A stretch of DNA of 64,000 nt from Hymenobacter wooponensis (GTDB taxonomy: Bacteria > Bacteroidota > Bacteroidia > Cytophagales > Hymenobacteraceae), in contig NZ_SRKZ01000001.1 of NCBI RefSeq assembly GCF_004745865.1, positions 1,240,001 through 1,304,000 of the forward strand, written 5' to 3'. Of the stretch, positions 32,532 through 41,820 are shown piece by piece. How positions within the stretch are numbered: the stretch's first letter is position 1; each line of letters starts with the position of its first letter. Under the pieces are notes generated by a model. That model was not told where the DNA came from and made no database searches. It saw only the letters and a program-made list of their open reading frames with translations. The position numbers were made by a program, and so were the translations under genes.

Positions 32532-35501
32532 GTGAAAAAACCCTTCCTGCTTTTCCTCCCGGCCTTCGCGGCGCTCAGTCTTACTCAATGCCAGACCAGC
32601 AAGCCTGCCGCCACTACTGCTACCACTGCTCCGGCCGCCTCTAGCGCCACTCCTGCGCAGAAGGAATATAAGTACCAGACCGTAGAGGGTGACCCGCTCA
32701 AAGCGCGCATTTACACCCTGGATAACGGCTTGACCGTTTACCTCTCCGATTACGATGACGCCCCGCGCATTCAGACCTATATGGCCGTGCGCGCTGGCTC
32801 CAAGAATGACCCGCACAACGCCACTGGCCTAGCGCATTACCTAGAGCACATGGTGTTTAAGGGCACCTCTCGGCTAGGCACCCAGAACTGGGCCGCCGAG
32901 AAAGTGGAGCTCGACAAGATTGAGGCGCTTTACGAGCAGTACCGTGCCCAAACAGACCCTGCCCGCCGCAAGAAGCTCTACCACCAAATCGACTCGGTAT
33001 CGAGCGTAGCGGCTAAGTACGCGGTGGCGAATGAGTACGACAAGGTGATGGGCGCCATTGGGGCCAAGGGCTCGAATGCCTACACCTCGGTAGAGCAGAC
33101 GGTATACCAGGAGGATATTCCGAGTAACCAAATTGAGAAGTGGGCCGCCATTCAGAGCGAGCGGCTGGGCGAGATGGTGCCGCGCCTGTTCCATACGGAG
33201 CTGGAAGCAGTATATGAGGAGAAAAACCGCGGCCTCGACAGCGACTTCCGCAAGGAGCTGGAGATGCTGAACCGTAACCTCTTCCAGAAGCACGAGTACG
33301 GCACGCAGACCACCATCGGGACGATTGAGCACCTGCAGAATCCGTCCATCACGGAAATCAAGAAGTACTTCGGGCAGTATTACGTGCCCAACAACGTAGC
33401 CCTGTGCCTCTCCGGCGACCTGGACTACGACCAGACCATCCGCATCATAGACCAGTATTTCGGCAAGCTGCAAAGCAAGCCAGTACCGGCCTTTACTCCC
33501 GCCAAGGAAGCTCCTATTACTGCTCCCATCGTGAAGGAGGTAATTGGCCCCGATGCGGAGAACGTGATGATTGGATACCGCTTCCCCGGCGTTGCTACCC
33601 GCGATGCGCTGGTGCTGCGCATGATGGATAAGATCCTGACCAACGGTCAGGCTGGCCTGATTGACTTGAACCTGAACCAGAAGCAGGTGGTACTGAGCGC
33701 TGCCTCGTTCACCGATATCAACAACGACTACTCCTCGCACATTCTGTACGCTACGCCGCGCCAGGGCCAAAAGCTGGAGCAGGTGCGCGACCTGCTGTTA
33801 GGCCAGTTGGAGAAGGTAAAGAAGGGCGACTTCCCGGAGTGGCTGATTCCGGCCATCATCAACAACGAGCAGCTGCAGCGCACCAAAAGCTACGAGAGCA
33901 ACGAGGCCCGCGCCGGCGCCTTCGTGGAGGCCTTCGTGGCCCGCGAGGACTGGAAGGATTACCTGAAGCAGTTCGACGACTTCGCGACTATTACCAAAGA
34001 GGAAGTGGTACGCGTGGCCAACCAGTACTATGGCCCCAGCTACGTGGCCGTGTACAAGCGCACTGGCCAGGACCCCAACAAGGTGAAGGTGGTGAAGCCA
34101 GCCATTACGCCGGTGCCCGTGAACCGCGAGGTAGCCTCTGACTTCTACAAGCAGGTTACCAGCATGACCACGCCGGAACTGCAGCCGGTGTTCCTCGACT
34201 ACAAGAAGGATATTCAGGAAACCAAGCTGGCCTCGGGTGTGCCGGTGTTCTACACCCGCAACGCCGAGAACAACCTGTTTAACCTGTACTACGTGCTCGA
34301 TATGGGCACGAACAACGACCCGCGCCTGGGCCTGGCCGCCGATTACCTGCAGTACCTGGGCACCGGCAAGTACAACGCCGAGCAGCTCCAGCAGGAGTTC
34401 TATAAGCTAGGCTGCTCTTTCGCCGTAAGCAGCGGCCAGGACCGCATTTTCGTGAGCCTGAGTGGCCTAGACAGCAACTTCGAGCCGGCGTTACAGTTGT
34501 TCGAGAGCCTGCTGAACGCACCCAAACCCGATGCCGCCGCCCTGCAGAACATGGTGGCCGGCGAGCTGAAGTCGCGCCAGGATGCTAAGCTTAACAAGGG
34601 CGTGATCTTGAACCAGGCCATGCTGAACTACGCTAAGTATGGATCGAAGAACCCCTTCACCAGCCGCCTGAGCGAGAAGGAGCTAAAGGCTCTGAAGCCC
34701 GAGCAGCTGACCTCCCTCATCAAGCAGATTCCGACCTACCAGCACCGCGTGCTGTACTACGGTCCGCGCCCGGCTACTGGCCTAGTCACTACCCTGAACG
34801 CCGACCACAAGGTGCCCGCTACCCTTAAGCCGGTGCCGGCCAACAAAGACTTCGCGGAGCAACCCATGAACTCGCGCAAGGTCTATTGGGTAGACTACAA
34901 CATGGTGCAGGCCGAAATCCTGTTCCTAACCAAGGGCGACGTGTATGACCGCAATATTGTGCCGACGGTGAGCCTGTACAACGAGTACTTCGGGGGTAGC
35001 ATGGGCAGCATTGTATTCCAGGAGCTACGCGAGTCGAAGGCCCTGGCCTACTCGGCCTCTTCGCGCTACGCCAACGCCGACAAGTTGGGCCGCAGCAGCT
35101 ACAACCTCAGCTACATTGGTACGCAGAGCGACAAGCTACCTGAGGCTATGGCCGGCATGGAAGCCCTACTGAACGACATGCCGGTGGCCGAAGCCAACCT
35201 GCAGATTGCCAAGAACGCCATCCGCAACAGCATTGCTACGGAGCGCATCACCAAGTCGGACGTGCTGTTCAATTACGAGCGGGCTAAGCGCCTGGGCCTC
35301 GACTACGATGTGCGCCGCGACGTGTACGAGAAGACTCAGAACATGAGCTTCTCAGACCTGCAGAAGTTTCAGCAGGCTAAAGTGAAAGGTCAGAACCAAA
35401 CCATTCTGGTGATTGGCTCTAAGGACCGCCTCAATTTCAAGGAATTGGCCAAGTACGGCCAGGTCCAGCAACTTACGCTGAAAGAGATTTTCGGCTATTA
35501 A
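32532..35501 (+). CDS. M16 family zinc metallopeptidase, lipoprotein form
   Basis: The product has 989 residues starting with GTG (32532), because the lipoprotein signal MKKPFLLFLPAFAALSLTQC (Cys20) begins there and no nearby ATG fits. The first M16 half has HYLEH (His102, Glu105, His106) and EEKNRG as the distal Glu block. The second half from about 540 is the inactive repeat. An Ala/Thr/Pro linker follows the lipobox (SKPAATTATTAPAASSATPA). A long insert after HYLEH (about 120-170) is typical of the larger Bacteroidota members. It probably acts in the periplasm, anchored to a membrane. A related gene lies at 10410. Confidence 0.93.
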   Translation: MKKPFLLFLPAFAALSLTQCQTSKPAATTATTAPAASSATPAQKEYKYQTVEGDPLKARIYTLDNGLTVYLSDYDDAPRIQTYMAVRAGSKNDPHNATGLAHYLEHMVFKGTSRLGTQNWAAEKVELDKIEALYEQYRAQTDPARRKKLYHQIDSVSSVAAKYAVANEYDKVMGAIGAKGSNAYTSVEQTVYQEDIPSNQIEKWAAIQSERLGEMVPRLFHTELEAVYEEKNRGLDSDFRKELEMLNRNLFQKHEYGTQTTIGTIEHLQNPSITEIKKYFGQYYVPNNVALCLSGDLDYDQTIRIIDQYFGKLQSKPVPAFTPAKEAPITAPIVKEVIGPDAENVMIGYRFPGVATRDALVLRMMDKILTNGQAGLIDLNLNQKQVVLSAASFTDINNDYSSHILYATPRQGQKLEQVRDLLLGQLEKVKKGDFPEWLIPAIINNEQLQRTKSYESNEARAGAFVEAFVAREDWKDYLKQFDDFATITKEEVVRVANQYYGPSYVAVYKRTGQDPNKVKVVKPAITPVPVNREVASDFYKQVTSMTTPELQPVFLDYKKDIQETKLASGVPVFYTRNAENNLFNLYYVLDMGTNNDPRLGLAADYLQYLGTGKYNAEQLQQEFYKLGCSFAVSSGQDRIFVSLSGLDSNFEPALQLFESLLNAPKPDAAALQNMVAGELKSRQDAKLNKGVILNQAMLNYAKYGSKNPFTSRLSEKELKALKPEQLTSLIKQIPTYQHRVLYYGPRPATGLVTTLNADHKVPATLKPVPANKDFAEQPMNSRKVYWVDYNMVQAEILFLTKGDVYDRNIVPTVSLYNEYFGGSMGSIVFQELRESKALAYSASSRYANADKLGRSSYNLSYIGTQSDKLPEAMAGMEALLNDMPVAEANLQIAKNAIRNSIATERITKSDVLFNYERAKRLGLDYDVRRDVYEKTQNMSFSDLQKFQQAKVKGQNQTILVIGSKDRLNFKELAKYGQVQQLTLKEIFGY

Positions 35502-35596
35502 CCCCCACCCTTCGGCGGCCCATGGGCTGGCCGAGCGGTACCACCAAACCCACAACTCCTAAATAACTGTCACTTAACACCTGACAACTTTTTCCA

Positions 35597-36859
35597 ATGG
35601 CAGAGAAAATCACCATCAAGAACGGTAAGCTGAATGTTCCAGATCAACCCATCATCCCCTTTATTGAGGGTGACGGTACTGGTCCGGACATTTGGGCGGC
35701 TTCCGTGCGAGTATTTGACGCGGCAGTAGCGAAAGCATACGGCGGCTCGCGGAAGCTGGTGTGGAAAGAGGTATTGGCTGGTGAGAAATCTTTCAAGCAG
35801 ACGGGTAACTGGCTGCCCAACGAAACCCTGGACGCGTTCCGCGACTATCTGGTGGGCATCAAAGGCCCCCTGACCACTCCCGTGGGCGGCGGTATCCGCT
35901 CCCTGAACGTGGCCCTGCGCCAGGAGTTGGACCTGTACGCTTGCGTGCGCCCCGTGCGGTGGTTTGACGGCGTTCCTTCGCCCGTGAAGCACCCCGAGCT
36001 GACCGACATGGTGATCTTCCGGGAGAACACTGAAGACATCTACGCCGGTATTGAGTACATGAACGGCACGCCCCAGGCCCAGAAAATGCTGGAATTCCTG
36101 CAGGACGAGATGGGCGTAAAGAAAATCCGCTTCCCCGAGACTTCTTCGTTCGGCATTAAGCCCGTATCAAAGGAGGGTACGGAGCGGCTTGTGCGCGCGG
36201 CCATTGAGTACGCCATTTCGCACAACAAGCCTTCGGTGACGCTCGTGCACAAGGGCAACATCATGAAGTTTACGGAGGGCGCCTTCAAAACCTGGGGCTA
36301 CGAGCTGGCTGAGCGCGAGTTCGGCGACAAAGTATACACCTGGGCGCAGTACGATAAAGTGCTGGCCAAGCAGGGTCAGGAAGTAGCCGACGCCCAGCAG
36401 AAAGCCGCGCTGGACGGGGGCAAAATCCTCATCAAGGACAGCATTGCCGATGCCTTCCTGCAGCAGATCCTGCTCCGCCCCGCCGAGTACTCGGTAGTAG
36501 CGACTTTGAACCTGAACGGCGACTATATCTCCGACGCCCTGGCTGCCATCGTGGGTGGTATTGGCATCGCGCCCGGCGCCAACATCAACTACCTGACCGG
36601 CCACGCCATCTTTGAGGCTACCCACGGCACCGCGCCCAAGTATGCTAACCAGGACAAGGTGAACCCCGGTTCGGTTATACTCTCCGGGGCCATGATGTTC
36701 GAGCACCTGGGCTGGCAGGAAGCCGCGGACCTGATCTACAAAGGCCTCGAAGCCGCCATTGCCTCGAAGCGCGTTACCTACGACTTCGAGCGTCTGATGG
36801 AAGGCGCCACCCTGCTGAAGTGCAGTGAGTTCGGCGACGAGATTATCAACCGCATGTAG
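35597..36859 (+). CDS. icd: Isocitrate dehydrogenase (NADP-dependent)
   Basis: The 420-residue product oxidises isocitrate to 2-oxoglutarate in the TCA cycle. It follows E. coli-type Icd: [14 protein letters not shown] (20-33), [20 protein letters not shown] with the regulatory/substrate Ser (113 region), [41 protein letters not shown] and [19 protein letters not shown]. The last block carries the Lys and Tyr of NADP-specific enzymes. It is complete and is followed by a terminator. Confidence 0.96.
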   Translation: MAEKITIKNGKLNVPDQPIIPFIEGDGTGPDIWAASVRVFDAAVAKAYGGSRKLVWKEVLAGEKSFKQTGNWLPNETLDAFRDYLVGIKGPLTTPVGGGIRSLNVALRQELDLYACVRPVRWFDGVPSPVKHPELTDMVIFRENTEDIYAGIEYMNGTPQAQKMLEFLQDEMGVKKIRFPETSSFGIKPVSKEGTERLVRAAIEYAISHNKPSVTLVHKGNIMKFTEGAFKTWGYELAEREFGDKVYTWAQYDKVLAKQGQEVADAQQKAALDGGKILIKDSIADAFLQQILLRPAEYSVVATLNLNGDYISDALAAIVGGIGIAPGANINYLTGHAIFEATHGTAPKYANQDKVNPGSVILSGAMMFEHLGWQEAADLIYKGLEAAIASKRVTYDFERLMEGATLLKCSEFGDEIINRM

Positions 36860-36884
36860 TAGCTTGGCAGTAGCCAATTAAACA

Positions 36885-36928
36885 CAAGAAACCCCGCGTT
36901 GGCTGTAAGGCTGGCGCGGGGTTTCTTG
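36885..36928. terminator. Bidirectional terminator after icd
   Basis: CAAGAAACCCCGCG (36885-36898) pairs with CGCGGGGTTTCTTG (36915-36928). The next convergent stop is at 36929. Confidence 0.88.
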
Positions 36929-37621
36929 TTAAAATTGTCTATCCCATATTTCACCGGATGCGCTTATCATACGAATAATTCCTTCTTCTTGTGAATAATA
37001 AATGGTTCTGATATAAGACTTCCCTCCCTTATACTCATTTGATAAATCAGTAGAAATCATAATTACCTTTTTATAATGCCTACCATTTAAATCTAATGGC
37101 GAACTTATTTGCGGTAAAAGCTGGCTTGGCTGAACATTTAGATTACCATATACGCCTTCAAATACTGGTCCACCTAAATAATTTCTCCATAATCCTCCGA
37201 AATCAAACTCTCCTTCACTATTAGGAGGGTTTCTGTCATCTGCTCCTGCGGGAAGAGACTTCCTAAATTCTAATCGATTGTAAGCAAGGGTATCAAGTCT
37301 TCGTATAGCAAATTCAACTTTGTCGTAATAATAAGTAGTCTTCGGAGGAGCAGCGATGATACCACCGAAATTACTTGGCATATAGCTTTGTTTAATTTCT
37401 CTCTTTATTTCATCAATAACGTATTGCTGTTGTTTTCCGGAAGCGTTAGCGAAAACCCATAAATCTCCTGTATTAAATTTTAACCACTGTAAGTCTTCAG
37501 GAGTAAATTGATAATACGGTGGTGTGGGCTGCGGATCCTCTTCCTTCTTCATGCAACTCGATGCTATGAATATAAAACATAGAATCAGCGTGTTTTTGAA
37601 AATACTGCGGTATGCTTTCAT
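36929..37621 (-). CDS. AT-rich lipoprotein gene of unknown function
   Basis: The product has 230 residues with a lipoprotein signal (MKAYRSIFKNTLILCFIFIASSC, Cys23) followed by KKEEDPQPTPPYY. The body is beta-rich (FNTGDLWVFANASGKQQQYV, YKGGKSYIRTIYYSQEEGII). No family is recognised. Base use is plainly more AT-rich than the neighbours (many AAT, ATA, TTT and AGA-type codons), which suggests recent transfer. The gene stands alone between the icd terminator and a 150-bp AT-rich gap. Confidence 0.75.
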   Translation of the reverse strand: MKAYRSIFKNTLILCFIFIASSCMKKEEDPQPTPPYYQFTPEDLQWLKFNTGDLWVFANASGKQQQYVIDEIKREIKQSYMPSNFGGIIAAPPKTTYYYDKVEFAIRRLDTLAYNRLEFRKSLPAGADDRNPPNSEGEFDFGGLWRNYLGGPVFEGVYGNLNVQPSQLLPQISSPLDLNGRHYKKVIMISTDLSNEYKGGKSYIRTIYYSQEEGIIRMISASGEIWDRQF

Positions 37622-37773
37622 AGTCTTGCTTGCGGTTTTTCTACGCCAATAGTAGGTACACCATAGTTGACTACCGTATCGAAATAGGGTTACGCGTGAC
37701 TTTTAGCACGCTTACAAGCACCTGCAATACACTAACATTTAGACTGTTATGATAATTTATTCAGACATCACAG

Positions 37774-39258
37774 TTACTGTAGCTTCTGCAGGTATTGGGC
37801 GGCGCTGGTGTTTTTGGGGTTGAGGGCCAGGGCGCGTTGGTAGTTTTTGGTGGCTAGCTCTTTGTTGCCAAGTTCGGCGTAGGTTTCCGCGAGGCTATCG
37901 TACGTGTTGGCGCTTTGGGGGTAGAGGCCTACGTTGAGTTTGAACACTTCCAGCGCGTCTTGGGGCTTACCTTGTTTCAGCAGGAAGTAACCCCAGGCGT
38001 TTACCTCGTCCTCGAGAAGCTGGTAGCTGGGGTTCTTTTTCTTTTCCTGCTTCACCAGGGCGGTGGCTTGCCCGAAGCCGCGCTTGCGGAGCTCGTTGTG
38101 CAGGGCCCGGATGGTGGGCGGCAGGCCGAAACCGGCAGTGGCGCGCATGTCGGGGAGGTAGTGGGCGGCTATTTCATCCACGAAGTTATCGGGGTTGGCG
38201 CCCTGCAGGTTGGTCAGGACGATGATGGCCAGATCATCCTGGGGGTACACAAACAGGGCATTGCGCCCCCCTCCTACCGGCGCTACGGCGGGGTGCTCGG
38301 GGCGGGAGATGGTAGGCCACCCCAGCGCATAGCCGTTGAGGAATCCGCTGAAGCCCCGCTGGGTGCCGTTGTTCAGGACGCCCGGCGTCCAGAGCGTGGG
38401 CAGGCTGGTGGCTTTCAGCATCTTTTCCTGCTGCAGGGCAATTACCCAGCGGGCCATTTCCTCGGCGGTGGAATTCAGGCCGGCGGCCGTGCGCAGGAAA
38501 GGCGGGAACATCTCAAATACATTCCGATACTCTTTGGAGCGGCCCATCTTCCCATCTACCATGTGGTAGAAGGTGTAGCCGCGGGCCGCGTGGGGTATCA
38601 CGTCGTGGGCGTCGCCAAACACGGTGCGCGGCATCCCGACCACTTTCAGTTGGCGCTCCTGAATAAACTGTGCGAAGGGCTGTCCGCTGAGCTTATCAAT
38701 GATCTTACCCAGCAAGAGGTAGTTGGTTTGGTTGTAAGCGAACTTCTCGCCGGGCTGGAAGTCCATGGGCTTGGTTTGTACAGCGGCCCAGGCGGCGCTG
38801 GCAGTTGCTTCCGTCACCATATCGTCATCAGACATGATATCGGGCAGGCCGGAAGTGTGGGTGAGCAGTTGCCGAACGGTTATGGGCTGCCAGGCCGCGG
38901 GTAGGCCACTCAGGTAGCGCGAGGTGGGCGCCGCCAAGTCGAGCTTACCGGCTTCTACCAGTTGCATCACGGCCACGCCCACGAAGGCCTTGGTGATGGA
39001 GTTGATGGTGAAGCGGGTTTGCCGGGTTACCGGCAATGAATCCTGGAGGTTGGCCAGGCCATACTGGCCTAGCTTCACAATTTTACCCTGGCGCACTACG
39101 GCCAGCTGTAGGCCAGGTATCCGCTGCTGGCGCATGCGGGCCAGCAGAAAAGCGTCGAGCGTATCGGCGGGGGTTTGGGCTTGGGTGTAGTAGCAGCTCA
39201 GGAGTAGCAGAACGGCTATTACCCGGCCAAGCCACGTGGAGTGTAGGGTTGTTTTCAT
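37774..39258 (-). CDS. Serine hydrolase (class C beta-lactamase fold) fused to TPR
   Basis: The product has 494 residues from ATG 39258 with a signal peptide (cleavage near 28, YTQAQ). The catalytic fold has SxxK as SITK (87-90), YNQTN (Tyr175) in place of YxN, and GGGRNAL near the third motif, so all three sites are represented. The C-terminal 90 residues are TPR units (EDEVNAWGYFLLKQGKPQDA, YPQSANTYDSLAETYAEL, ALALNPKNTSAAQYLQKL). Members act as peptidases or esterases; true beta-lactamase activity is not implied. The same TPR module ends the unrelated alpha/beta hydrolase at 58791. Confidence 0.9.
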   Translation of the reverse strand: MKTTLHSTWLGRVIAVLLLLSCYYTQAQTPADTLDAFLLARMRQQRIPGLQLAVVRQGKIVKLGQYGLANLQDSLPVTRQTRFTINSITKAFVGVAVMQLVEAGKLDLAAPTSRYLSGLPAAWQPITVRQLLTHTSGLPDIMSDDDMVTEATASAAWAAVQTKPMDFQPGEKFAYNQTNYLLLGKIIDKLSGQPFAQFIQERQLKVVGMPRTVFGDAHDVIPHAARGYTFYHMVDGKMGRSKEYRNVFEMFPPFLRTAAGLNSTAEEMARWVIALQQEKMLKATSLPTLWTPGVLNNGTQRGFSGFLNGYALGWPTISRPEHPAVAPVGGGRNALFVYPQDDLAIIVLTNLQGANPDNFVDEIAAHYLPDMRATAGFGLPPTIRALHNELRKRGFGQATALVKQEKKKNPSYQLLEDEVNAWGYFLLKQGKPQDALEVFKLNVGLYPQSANTYDSLAETYAELGNKELATKNYQRALALNPKNTSAAQYLQKLQ

Positions 39259-39572
39259 GGGAGAGTGCGGATGAGCAACCTGCTCAGTGCTTATGTGGGC
39301 AAGATGCACCTATGGCATATAGGGTTGCCTATATAGGTATTTTGGACTGCGAATGGCCTAGCGCACAGGTAGGAGTCATAAATAGATATGAGGCCACTGG
39401 ACTATCTATGTGGCCTCACTACAGCGTGTCTTTCATGCTACTCTACTATTAATCAGTAGGCCACTCCAGCAGCCGCTCTTAGCTCTTTGAGTAATGGGGT
39501 GGCTCCTAGTTTTATCTCAGACGGGAATGTTGGCGGCCGTATCTTGCAGCTTCATCAGTTGCAGTTGGGTTT
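39259..39572. other. 314-bp divergent intergenic region
   Basis: It holds a small hairpin ATATAGG/CCTATAT (39317-39334) 60-75 nt upstream of the serine hydrolase start and an inverted repeat TGAGGCCAC/GTGGCCTCA (39389-39418). No RNA gene is seen. Confidence 0.5.
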
Positions 39573-39872
39573 ATGCTTGCTTCTTTGTTACGTACTCCGC
39601 TGGGGCGCTTGCGTGTGGTTGGTTTTCTGGAAGGCGTATCCTTTCTGGTGCTGTTGGGTATTGCCATGCCGCTGAAGTACTTGGCGGGTCAGCCCGCAGC
39701 GGTGCGTATGGTGGGCATGGGCCACGGTGTCCTGTTCGTGCTGTATGTATTGCTGGTCATTCAGGTTGGCATTGAGCGCAGTTGGTCGTGGCGGAAGGCG
39801 CTGTTGGCACTGGTGGTATCGGTGGTGCCGTTTGGCACCTTCTGGGCCGACAAAAAGCTATTTCAGGAATAG
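39573..39872 (+). CDS. DUF3817 integral membrane protein
   Basis: The product has 99 residues and three membrane helices (about 13-33, 45-65, 73-90). LRVVGFLEGVSFLVLLGIAM, PLKYLAGQPAAVRMVGMGHG and a C-terminal PFGTFWADKKL match the small DUF3817 family, whose role is unknown. No catalytic motif is present. It stands alone. Confidence 0.88.
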   Translation: MLASLLRTPLGRLRVVGFLEGVSFLVLLGIAMPLKYLAGQPAAVRMVGMGHGVLFVLYVLLVIQVGIERSWSWRKALLALVVSVVPFGTFWADKKLFQE

Positions 39873-40464
39873 CGCCCGGCTAGCTGAAGTGGCCTAGATA
39901 GCAGGTGGCGCTAGGGCTACTTAGTATGCATTGATTAGACTACTCCTCTGTTTACTTGCACCAATGAGTGGCCTAGGCTGCATCCAAGGCCAAGTTCTAA
40001 GTAGGATTTATTGGATACCGAGGGCCTCCACTTCTTCCTATCAATTAGGGTAAGTGAGGTAGGCCTGTATAGAACAAAAAGCAGGGAATAGAACTGTATT
40101 TAGCTGAGTAACACCCTACTACACTTGCGTGTGGTGAGCGATGTGCGGACAGGTTGCGGAGGGCAAATGTTAGCTAAGTAGTGGGCTTATTGGCCTGAAC
40201 AGTACCTCATGCAAGAAGCCTGCGTTCTTTTAGCTAAGCCCGCAGCCGCATGCTCCGCTAACCTTCAAGTTTATAAGCACTTGTATAATTCCAATGGTAT
40301 TATACTGGCATATATGATTGTACTATTTTATTAATATTTATCCATAAGCCATAATTATTAACAATTTGGCAATAGTCAAGTCCTATAATCAGGTTAATTT
40401 TGCAATTCCGTAAGCACTGATAATCAGCGCGGAACTTGTTCTCACGTTTTTTTCTTGCTGGTGT
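39873..40464. other. 592-bp intergenic region, largely featureless
   Basis: This is the longest gap in the window. It contains three copies of the GGCCTA motif in its left half, then becomes AT-rich (40265-40400), ending in a possible promoter (40395-40402). No ORF, tRNA or strong hairpin was seen. Confidence 0.5.
40395..40402 (+). promoter_or_regulatory. Possible promoter of the nuclease gene
   Basis: TAATTTTG fits TAnnTTTG within an AT-rich tract. The nearest TTTG upstream (40365-40368) is 26 bp away, longer than the usual 19-21, so the call is weak. Confidence 0.35.
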
Positions 40465-41766
40465 ATGCCAAAATTTTTACGACGTGCTCTGCACTGTTGG
40501 TTACTCCTGCCATGTCTGGCGCTACGCCCGCTGCTAGCCGCGGCCGATGTTCAGGAAACCTTTGACACTGGCAGCAAGCCAGATTACCCCAACGGCACCG
40601 TAGCCCTGACTACCGGCAACTGGACTCTAACCGACGCGGTGCTGGGCAGCGCAGAGGCAGATCGTAAGAACGGGGCCCAGGCCGTACGCCTGCAGAAGAA
40701 CGGCCGCCTGACAATGGAGTTTTTTGCACTCAACGGAGCTTCTACCGTTACTGTGCAGCATGCTATTTACGGTACCGATGCCAGCAGCAGCTGGGAGCTT
40801 TGGGCGCAGCCCGAGGCCTGCAACTGCAACAAATGGACGAAGGTGGGCAGCACGGTTTTCACCACCAGCACCACGCTCCAGACGGCCGCCTTTACCGTGA
40901 ATATCTCCGGCAAGGTCAAGTTTGAAATCCGGAAGACCTCCGGCGGCGCAGCCCGCCTAGACATTGACGATTTCGCGGTAGCGGATTTCGGTATTGCGCC
41001 TCCCGCTACTGATAACGTTAACCTGGCCTTAGGCAACCCTAGCGGTGCCGCCACCGACCTAAACTACCCCAACAACTACCTGCTAGTGAAGCCGCAGTAC
41101 GTGGTGGGCTACAACCGCGACCAGGGCAAGCCCAACTGGGTAAGCTGGCACCTAGATGCAGCAGACCGCGGCAGCAGCGACCGGCAGGACGACTTCCGCA
41201 ACGACACTTCGCTGCCGGCCGGATGGTATCAGGTGACGGATAGGAGCTACGTGGGCAGCGGATTTGACCGGGGCCACAACTGCCCATCCGCCGACCGTAC
41301 TTCCAGCGACGAGAATAACTCGGCTACGTTCCTGATGACGAACATGATGCCCCAGGCCCCGGATAACAACCAAGGCCCCTGGGCCAATCTGGAGAATTAT
41401 GCCCGGACATTTCTGCCCACCAATGAAGTGTACATCGTGTGTGGCAGCTACGGCATAGGCGGCACGGGCAGCAATGGCCTGGCCCGCACTATTGACGAAG
41501 GCCGGGTTACGGTACCCAACCGCACCTGGAAGGTGCTGGTTATCCTGCCCGTGGGCGACAATGATGTAGCGCGCATCTCGACTACCACCCGCGTTATTGC
41601 CATTGACATGCCCAACACCAACGGCATCCGCAACACCGATTGGGGCACCTACCGCACCACAGTTGATGCCATTGAGGTCGCTACCGGCTACGACCTGCTC
41701 TCGGCCCTGCCCGTGGAAGTGCAGGCAGCTATTGAATCGAAAGTTGACGCGGGGCCTACCAACTAG
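40465..41766 (+). CDS. Secreted DNA/RNA non-specific endonuclease
   Basis: The product has 433 residues. A signal peptide (about 1-26) leads to a beta-sandwich domain (about 27-178: ETFDTGSKPDYPNGTVALTT, DIDDFAVADF) as found in carbohydrate-binding or adhesion modules. The NUC1 domain follows, with the active site DRGH (268-271; His271 is the general base) and the metal-binding Asn in QGPWANLENYAR (about 308). It should degrade extracellular DNA and RNA. No T9SS C-terminal domain is seen. It lies 54 nt before the 1437-residue surface protein and is probably co-transcribed. Confidence 0.93.
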   Translation: MPKFLRRALHCWLLLPCLALRPLLAAADVQETFDTGSKPDYPNGTVALTTGNWTLTDAVLGSAEADRKNGAQAVRLQKNGRLTMEFFALNGASTVTVQHAIYGTDASSSWELWAQPEACNCNKWTKVGSTVFTTSTTLQTAAFTVNISGKVKFEIRKTSGGAARLDIDDFAVADFGIAPPATDNVNLALGNPSGAATDLNYPNNYLLVKPQYVVGYNRDQGKPNWVSWHLDAADRGSSDRQDDFRNDTSLPAGWYQVTDRSYVGSGFDRGHNCPSADRTSSDENNSATFLMTNMMPQAPDNNQGPWANLENYARTFLPTNEVYIVCGSYGIGGTGSNGLARTIDEGRVTVPNRTWKVLVILPVGDNDVARISTTTRVIAIDMPNTNGIRNTDWGTYRTTVDAIEVATGYDLLSALPVEVQAAIESKVDAGPTN

Positions 41767-41820
41767 GCCTCCCCTCCTGTCTCACTTCTCCATTGGTTTT
41801 TGCGGCATTGCTGTCATCAT

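Noticed and set aside
32874..33770. 298-codon minus-strand frame opposite the M16 gene
   Set aside because: Antisense shadow of a GC-rich gene; no recognisable domain.
36167..36877. 236-codon minus-strand frame opposite icd
   Set aside because: Antisense shadow; icd is complete and well conserved.
37915..38904. 329-codon plus-strand frame opposite the serine hydrolase-TPR gene
   Set aside because: It is a mirror of the real gene: no domain, and a Gly/His-rich composition from antisense reading; the minus-strand product has clear motifs.
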